64,000 bases of DNA from an uncultured Clostridia bacterium (lineage in GTDB: Bacteria > Bacillota > Clostridia > Christensenellales > UBA3700). The translations under genes were made by a program, and so were the position numbers. A model generated the notes under the pieces. It ran no database searches and was not told where the DNA came from. It saw only the letters and a list, made by a program, of their open reading frames with translations. Where the stretch lies: NCBI GenBank assembly GCA_947246685.1, contig CAMXSN010000001.1, positions 1 through 64,000 of the forward strand, given 5' to 3'. Shown here one piece after another: positions 56,526 to 64,000 of the stretch. Positions within the stretch are counted from its first letter, which is position 1; each line of letters opens with the position of its first letter.

Positions 56526-56744
56526 TATATCCTCCAATGATTTTGATACTAAATAATATGATACAGCTTGTACGGATATGACAATATAGATTTTGTTTTG
56601 CCGCCGTAATTGATAAGTAGAGGACTTTGCGTTATTTAGCTCTCTCGTTGAAGATAATAATAGCTTGATGAGATAAAACGTTATATCATAATAAACGCGC
56701 CCGCTTATATTGCGGGCGCGCAGGTGTTATATTAAAGAGGGAAT

Positions 56745-59372
56745 TTAGCGCTTGCTATCCGATTCCGATTTTGCCTTTTGAGCAAGTTTCACTTCGCGTT
56801 TTTCATTCTTTTCGATTATTTTAGCGTCTTTTTTTGCCAGCTTGCTCTTTTCTTTCTCGATGGCTTTCTTCTCTTTTTCTTTTTGTTTTATTTCTTTTAT
56901 CAGGTCGTTGACCATTACGGATTTGCCTTCTTTTCTGCGCTTTTCGATAGTATTCTTTTTAAGAAGATTTCCAAGAGTACCGAATACGCCGCTCAACAGC
57001 TTAAACATAGCTCTGAAATATTTCTTGTTGCCCCACATTAGCATACCGTCGATTAAAGTGCGGTGGATAAGTCCCGAAGATATTCCTACAAGTCCTCTCA
57101 ATGGCATTTCTTCCATACCTTGTTTGAGCATCATCATTGTCGTGATGTCCGCGTTGGGCACTTGACTTTTAATTATAGAAGGCGCAACTTTAACGATAAA
57201 TTTTCCTACAAGACAGACTTTCAGTTCCCCAATCGTAGTGTTGTAGTCGAAATAACCGCGTTTATTGACTTCGTTTGCAGGCACGTCGCCGCCGTGAAGA
57301 TTATAGAAATCTTCATCGGGAATTTCGCTGACGTTTTCGATATCGTAATAGCTGGGACAGATGCTCTTGTAATCGGGCACTTTCTTTTCTTCACGTCCGA
57401 ATTTGACGTCGATTGAGCCTTGCAATCTTATATCGCGGCTTGACGCTCCGATAAGGATATTGTATTTGCCGTCGTTGGCATACCAATCGTTTATCGCCGT
57501 GTTGTAGAACGCGAAAGAACGGTAATCCAATTCGTGCGTCACACATACGCTTTCGCCCTTTTTGATAAAGACTTTTTCAAAGCCTTTTAATTCTTTTTTA
57601 GCTTTGAATACTATAGGATCGGTATCGCTGACGTACAGCTGACATATCTCGTAGCCGTCGCAATCTCCTACGTTGGTGACGGTATAAGATACTTTCATGC
57701 CGTCGATTTTGAGATCGCTGTATTGGAATTTAGTATACGACAGTCCGTAGCCGAACGGGAATAGCACGTTTTTGTTTGCCGAGTCGAAGTATCTGTAACC
57801 TACGTAAATTGATTCTCTATATTCAACGTTTTTCGGTCCCATCGGGAAGTACTTGGATACAATATTGTCGTCCGGCTTGACGGGATACGTTTCCGCCAGT
57901 TTTCCGCTTGGGTTGACTTTGCCGAATATTACGTTGTAGAGCGCTTCGCCGCCGGCTTCGCCCGGCAAATAAGCGTTGAGCAGGGTAGATACCTTGTCTA
58001 TCCACGGCATAACGATAGGAGATCCGCCGAAGAGCACAACAACGGTGTTGGGATTGATCGAAGTCATCACGTCTATAAGATCGCTGTGGCTTTTTGGAAT
58101 CTGCATATGACTGCGGTCATAACTTTCGCTCTCGTATTTGTCCGTCAAACCGACGAACAGCAAGACTTTTTTATGTTTTTTGGCAATTTGAATTGCGTCT
58201 TGCAACAAATTTTCATCGAGTTTGTCGTCGTTGATGTCATATGCCGGCGCAAATTCGTATTGTTTTCCGTTGGCTTTGAGAGCGTCTAGGAAATTAACTA
58301 ATTTGTAAGGATTTATTCTTGAAGAGCCGGAACCTTGGTATCGCAAAGTATTTGCGAGTTCTCCGATGACGGCAATATCGTCTTCTTCGCTCAACGGCAG
58401 AACGGATTCGTCGTTTTTGAGCAGTACCATTGACTGTTCGGCAATCTCTCTGGCAATTTCATGAGCAGCTTCATAGTCGGCCTGATAATCCGGCTGAAGT
58501 CCCGAATAGCTTTTGATGACGAAATCCAGCAGTCTTTCTACGACGATATCGAGTTCTTTCTCGTCGAGTTTGCCGTCTTTAACGGCTTTGACGATTTGCT
58601 TATCGGTAGCGCCGCCGCAACTCGGCATCTCAAGGTCAAGCCCTGCCTTTATTGCTTCCACGCGGTTGTTAAGCGCGTTCCAATCGCTCACTACGATGCC
58701 TTTGAATCCCCATTCGTCTCTCAAAATATCGGTGAGAAGACGCTTGTTGTCGGATAGATAGACGTTGTTGAGCTTGTTGTAAGAGCACATAACCGTATCG
58801 GGTTGAGCCTTGACGGCTTCTTCAAACGCGGGCAGATATATTTCTCTCAGTGCGCGCTCGTCTACTACGCTGTTGACGGTCATTCTGAGTTTTTCTTGAT
58901 TGTTGGCGCAGAAATGCTTGAGGGAAGTGCCTACGTCGTTTGCCTGCACTCCCTTGATATATCTTGCGCACAGCCTTCCGGACAGATAAGGGTCTTCGGA
59001 CAAATACTCGAAGTTTCTTCCGCACAGCGGACTTCTTTTGATATTAGTGCCGGGACCGAGAATCACGCTAACGTTTTGGTCAAGACATTCTTTGCCGAGC
59101 GCGTCGCCCATTTTTTCCGCCATTTCTTCGCTCCAGCTGCTTGCAAGACTGACTGCAGGCGGAAACGCCGTGGCGGGAAAAGACTGCTTCATGCCTACGT
59201 TGACGTCGTCATCGTTTTCCTTTCTCAGTCCGTGAGGACCGTCCGACATTAGGATACTGGGTACGCCTAGTCTTTTTATCGGTTTGGTACTCCAAAAGTC
59301 GTATCCCGAACATAATCCGGCTTTCTCTTCCAAAGTCATCTTGGTAATTAGAGTCTTAATCTCGTCAATCAT
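56745..59372 (-). CDS. Glycoside hydrolase family 3 (beta-glucosidase-like) with extended charged C-terminus
   Basis: DGPHGLR, GRNFEYLSEDPYLSG, KHFCANNQEKLRMTVNSVVDERALREIYLPAFE, GFKGIVVSDWNA; Fn3-like region; K/E-rich tail. Confidence 0.95.
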   Translation of the reverse strand: MIDEIKTLITKMTLEEKAGLCSGYDFWSTKPIKRLGVPSILMSDGPHGLRKENDDDVNVGMKQSFPATAFPPAVSLASSWSEEMAEKMGDALGKECLDQNVSVILGPGTNIKRSPLCGRNFEYLSEDPYLSGRLCARYIKGVQANDVGTSLKHFCANNQEKLRMTVNSVVDERALREIYLPAFEEAVKAQPDTVMCSYNKLNNVYLSDNKRLLTDILRDEWGFKGIVVSDWNALNNRVEAIKAGLDLEMPSCGGATDKQIVKAVKDGKLDEKELDIVVERLLDFVIKSYSGLQPDYQADYEAAHEIAREIAEQSMVLLKNDESVLPLSEEDDIAVIGELANTLRYQGSGSSRINPYKLVNFLDALKANGKQYEFAPAYDINDDKLDENLLQDAIQIAKKHKKVLLFVGLTDKYESESYDRSHMQIPKSHSDLIDVMTSINPNTVVVLFGGSPIVMPWIDKVSTLLNAYLPGEAGGEALYNVIFGKVNPSGKLAETYPVKPDDNIVSKYFPMGPKNVEYRESIYVGYRYFDSANKNVLFPFGYGLSYTKFQYSDLKIDGMKVSYTVTNVGDCDGYEICQLYVSDTDPIVFKAKKELKGFEKVFIKKGESVCVTHELDYRSFAFYNTAINDWYANDGKYNILIGASSRDIRLQGSIDVKFGREEKKVPDYKSICPSYYDIENVSEIPDEDFYNLHGGDVPANEVNKRGYFDYNTTIGELKVCLVGKFIVKVAPSIIKSQVPNADITTMMMLKQGMEEMPLRGLVGISSGLIHRTLIDGMLMWGNKKYFRAMFKLLSGVFGTLGNLLKKNTIEKRRKEGKSVMVNDLIKEIKQKEKEKKAIEKEKSKLAKKDAKIIEKNEKREVKLAQKAKSESDSKR

Positions 59373-59834
59373 ATCTGACCTCCATTGTTGCATACGTCTA
59401 TATTCTAACATATATAAAATATTTTTTCAACCTAAAACGGATTTTTAAGCCGCAAATTAAAAAAGCGCTTCTAATATTGCGGCGACAACCGTGTTTTTAG
59501 ACTGACATAGCGCTTTTTAGCTCGATATTGCGTTTTTGCCGCCGTAGCCACTTCCAAGAAAAGTATAGTTTTTTTGACTTTCAGCGCTTGCAATAAAACG
59601 TATATGCCATTATAATTAAATGTAGTAGAACAAACTTGTTTTCAGACGGTTTTTGTCGGTCAGGAAATGTATACATTTTTGGAATTATGTGATTTTTGGG
59701 CGATTTTTGTAATAATTCAGTCAAAATAGGCATATAGATGAGCGCGTTTTGCCTATGATTTGAGTGATAATAATTTAAGTTTGACGTTTGTGTTCAAAAT
59801 ATAGTAAAAAATATCCGCCCCAGCGGTAAAATGT

Positions 59835-61348
<1,514 letters not shown>

Positions 61349-61375
61349 TTAATTTTTAATAAAAATTGTAGATAC

Positions 61376-61408
61376 AAAAAGTCCGCTTAAACAAGCGGAC
61401 TTTTTCAT
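61376..61408. terminator. Terminator aaaaagtccgcttaaacaagcggactttttc
   Basis: Perfect stem flanked by A and T runs. Confidence 0.8.
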
Positions 61409-61484
61409 CTTAGGTATATTAAATTACTTTTGTATCTTCAAGCGTTGTCGTTTGCAAATATCTATGTATAAGATATTGTCTGGA

Positions 61485-62873
61485 TTAATATTCGAGACGC
61501 TTTGTAAGATATTCCTCAAGTTCGGCTATCGGGATCCTTACTTGCTCCATAGAGTCTCTTTCTCTTACCGTGACGGAATTGTCCTCCAACGTATCGAAAT
61601 CTACGGTTACGCAATACGGCGTACCGATTTCGTCCTGACGGCGGTATCTCTTGCCGATAGACGCGCTTTCGTCATAAGTTGCGGAGAATTTTTTGGATAG
61701 ATTTCTGTATATCTCTTCGCTCTTTTCTCCCAAAGCCTTTTTCTGCAACGGCAGAACGGCTACTTTATAAGGCGCAATTGCAGGGTGGAAATGCATTACT
61801 ACGCGGCTGTCGCCGTCTCCGAGATCCTGCTCCTCGTAAGCGTTGCATAGCAGAGCAAGCACCATTCTTTCCACCCCCAAAGACGGTTCGATGACGTATG
61901 GCACGTACTTTTCATTGGTGACGGGATCTGTGTATTCGAGATTTTTGCCGCTTACTTTGGCATGCGCGTTTAGGTCGAAATCCGTTCTGTCGGCGATACC
62001 CCACAGTTCGCCCCATCCGAACGGGAATTTGAATTCAAAATCCGTAGTTGCGTTGGAGTAGTGTGACAGTTCTTCGGGATCGTGGTCGCGAAGTTTGAGT
62101 CTTTCTTCTTTGATGCCCAGTCCAAGGAGCCAATTTTTACAGAATTCTTTCCAATATCCAAACCATTCCAAGTCAGTGCCCGGTTTGCAGAAAAATTCAA
62201 GTTCCATCTGCTCGAATTCTCTCACTCTGAATATAAAATTGCCTGGAGTGATTTCGTTTCTGAACGACTTTCCTATCTGACCGATGCCGAAAGGCACTTT
62301 CATACGGCTCGTGCGTTGCACGTTGAGGAAGTTTACGAAGATTCCTTGCGCCGTTTCCGGACGAAGATAAACCGTGTTGGTAGTATCTTCCGTAACTCCC
62401 TGAAAAGTCTTAAACATAAGATTGAACTGTCTTACGCCCGTAAAATCGCATTTGCCGCAATTAGGGCAGGGAATCTTGTTGTCGGCAATATATTTTTCCA
62501 TCGCGTCGTTAGACCATCCTGCGATAGACAAATCGAGTTTTTTGCGCGCGATATAATCCTCTATAAGATTGTCGGCTCTGTGTCTGGTCTTGCAGCTTTT
62601 GCAATCCATAAGCGGGTCGGAAAATCCGCCCACGTGACCGGACGCCACCCACACATTCGGGTTCATGAGAATCGCGCTGTCAAGTCCCGTGTTGAGAGTG
62701 TTTTCCTGCACAAATTTTTTCCACCAAGCTCTCTTGACGTTGTTTTTGAGTTCAACGCCCAAAGGACCGTAATCCCAGGTGTTTGCCAATCCGCCGTAAA
62801 TCTCGCTGCCTGCAAATATAAAACCTCGGCCTTTGCAAAGCGCAACGAGTTTTTCCATAGTTAAATCAGCCAT
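61485..62873 (-). CDS. glyQS: Glycyl-tRNA synthetase (dimeric alpha2 type)
   Basis: [54 protein letters not shown]. Confidence 0.96.
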   Translation of the reverse strand: MADLTMEKLVALCKGRGFIFAGSEIYGGLANTWDYGPLGVELKNNVKRAWWKKFVQENTLNTGLDSAILMNPNVWVASGHVGGFSDPLMDCKSCKTRHRADNLIEDYIARKKLDLSIAGWSNDAMEKYIADNKIPCPNCGKCDFTGVRQFNLMFKTFQGVTEDTTNTVYLRPETAQGIFVNFLNVQRTSRMKVPFGIGQIGKSFRNEITPGNFIFRVREFEQMELEFFCKPGTDLEWFGYWKEFCKNWLLGLGIKEERLKLRDHDPEELSHYSNATTDFEFKFPFGWGELWGIADRTDFDLNAHAKVSGKNLEYTDPVTNEKYVPYVIEPSLGVERMVLALLCNAYEEQDLGDGDSRVVMHFHPAIAPYKVAVLPLQKKALGEKSEEIYRNLSKKFSATYDESASIGKRYRRQDEIGTPYCVTVDFDTLEDNSVTVRERDSMEQVRIPIAELEEYLTKRLEY

Positions 62874-63047
62874 AAATCTCCTTAGAATGCGATAAAACGC
62901 ACAAAATATTTTATACGATTACAGTTTAATAAATTTACGCGTTGCTTGTCAAATATATAGTAACATTTTTATTTTTATTTGCTTATTATGAACTAGAAGG
63001 AGAGAAGCGTACGCGGCTGTCTTTCAAAAACAATGGAGGAAAGTGTA

Positions 63048-63269
63048 ATGACGAACTTTAATGATTGCGGTTGTGCAAACAACCAGTGCTATACCAACGA
63101 GTGTTCGAATAACGGCGGATGCGGCTGCAACTGCTTATGGCTCATCATCTTGCTCATGTGCTGCGGTTGCTGCGGCGGCAACAACGGCTGCGGAGCAAGC
63201 AAGAGCTGCGGATGCGACTGCTGCTGCATAATTCCCGTTATCGTAGCGCTTTGCTGCTGCTGCAAATAA
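63048..63269 (+). CDS. Small cysteine/glycine/asparagine-rich protein (21 Cys in 73 aa)
   Basis: MTNFNDCGCANNQCYTNECSNNGGCGCNCLWLIILLMCCGCCGGNNGCGASKSCGCDCCCIIPVIVALCCCCK; SD atggaggaaag. Confidence 0.75.
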   Translation: MTNFNDCGCANNQCYTNECSNNGGCGCNCLWLIILLMCCGCCGGNNGCGASKSCGCDCCCIIPVIVALCCCCK

Positions 63270-63304
63270 GGGCATAGCATAATCGAAACAGAACTACATA
63301 AGAT

Positions 63305-63332
63305 GAAAACGCTCCGATAGGGGCGTTTTTTG
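63305..63332 (+). terminator. Terminator aaaacgctccgataggggcgtttttt
   Basis: Stem plus T run. Confidence 0.75.
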
Positions 63333-63353
63333 TTATTGTTGAATCGGGTTTAT

Positions 63354-63626
63354 TCAATCCTGTTTTTCTTTTTTACTTAATTCGTATTTTTTCTTATAGT
63401 TAACGAAATTGAAGATTTCCCACACAGTGTCGACTATGAATACGGGAAGGAAAATATACAGCGTAAATTGCAGGTAGAGTTCGTCGAATACAGCCACGAA
63501 CGCTACCCATATAATGAATACGACCGACGTTATTATGCCTTTGAATATTCTGTAAGGCAGAGGTTTGACAGAGAAACTCAGCCACCAAGTCAAAAAGTTG
63601 TATTTCTTCATAATCAAATTATACAT
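63354..63626 (-). CDS. Small membrane protein (90 aa), unknown function
   Basis: Two TM segments (IITSVVFIIWVAFVAVF; LQFTLYIFLPVFIVDTVW). Confidence 0.65.
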   Translation of the reverse strand: MYNLIMKKYNFLTWWLSFSVKPLPYRIFKGIITSVVFIIWVAFVAVFDELYLQFTLYIFLPVFIVDTVWEIFNFVNYKKKYELSKKEKQD

Positions 63627-63702
63627 CCGTTTGGTATTTATGTCAACGAAGCGGCTGAATTTTATTCTGCATACCTAAGGATACGCAAGCATAGTATTTA
63701 AT

Positions 63703-64000
63703 ATGACAAAAATCAAATGGCTGTGGAGCATAGCTATAGCAATGGGAATAGTGTTGCTGTATGCTTCGCTCAGCGCATATTTCATAAGAATAGACGGTTG
63801 GTATGCGTCTTTGCGCCTGCCATCTTTCGTTTTGCCATCTAAGGGCATGACTGTAGGATGGAGCGTGTTTTACCTCATTAATATACTCGTATTGGCGAGG
63901 ATAATATATTCCAGAGAACGGCTGTATATGATTGTACCGTTGGTTATTTTGGGTATTGTCAATATACTTTGGTGTATGAGTTTCTTTGTTTTTCATTCGC
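63703..64000 (+). CDS. tspO: TspO/MBR family protein, truncated by window end
   Basis: Translation from ATG 63703: MTKIKWLWSIAIAMGIVLLYASLSAYFIRIDGWYASLRLPSFVLPSKGMTVGWSVFYLINILVLARII...; WY..LR.PSF.LP / GW.VFY motifs. Open at window edge. Confidence 0.75.
   Translation, partial: MTKIKWLWSIAIAMGIVLLYASLSAYFIRIDGWYASLRLPSFVLPSKGMTVGWSVFYLINILVLARIIYSRERLYMIVPLVILGIVNILWCMSFFVFHS

Noticed and set aside
59412-59834. Purine/guanine-type riboswitch in the long guaB leader
   Set aside because: The space upstream of guaB is long, but a consensus promoter lies at 59835-59863, leaving a leader of under 30 nt; no aptamer motif recognised.
62874-63032. T-box riboswitch upstream of glyQS
   Set aside because: The ~160-bp AT-rich leader lacks the conserved T-box (AGGGTGGNACCGCG-like) element on the minus strand and is too short.

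Overview
64-kb window from a low-GC, Firmicutes/Clostridia-like bacterial chromosome. The assignment rests on gene content: Rex-regulated pfl/adhE, a V-type ATPase operon, TsaC/LMW-PTP/RpiB gene order, and lipoproteins with MKK...AxxC leaders. Housekeeping content includes mntP with a yybP-ykoY riboswitch, a tRNA cluster (Val, Gly, Cys, Leu, Pro) plus Glu and Arg tRNAs, pflBA, adhE, malic enzyme, two ABC importers, class I LysRS, a PhoB/PhoR-like two-component system, manA, tsaC, rpiB, a complete V-ATPase operon, GH95 and GH3 enzymes, guaB and glyQS. The best candidate for an undescribed system lies directly downstream of the tRNA cluster. It is a promoter-driven, translationally coupled pair: a membrane protein with a TrkA/RCK-like Rossmann region and C-terminal RyR-like domain (704 aa), and an HD + RyR-like + SLOG/Rossmann protein (754 aa), followed by a GNAT gene. 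This resembles nucleotide-signal-centred conflict or stress systems. Other notable signals: (i) two tandem ~136-bp structured repeats, each ending in a copy of the tRNA-Leu 3' end; (ii) an ABC solute-binding protein whose lobes look circularly permuted; (iii) an unlisted 22-codon gene with a consensus promoter, SD and terminator, convergent with an HTH protein carrying 14 perfect G-x-x-x-x repeats; (iv) the same 15-bp palindrome upstream of a TetR gene and twice inside the V-ATPase operon; (v) mutually exclusive hairpins downstream of the Mn riboswitch. All calls come from reading the sequence; no database search was run.
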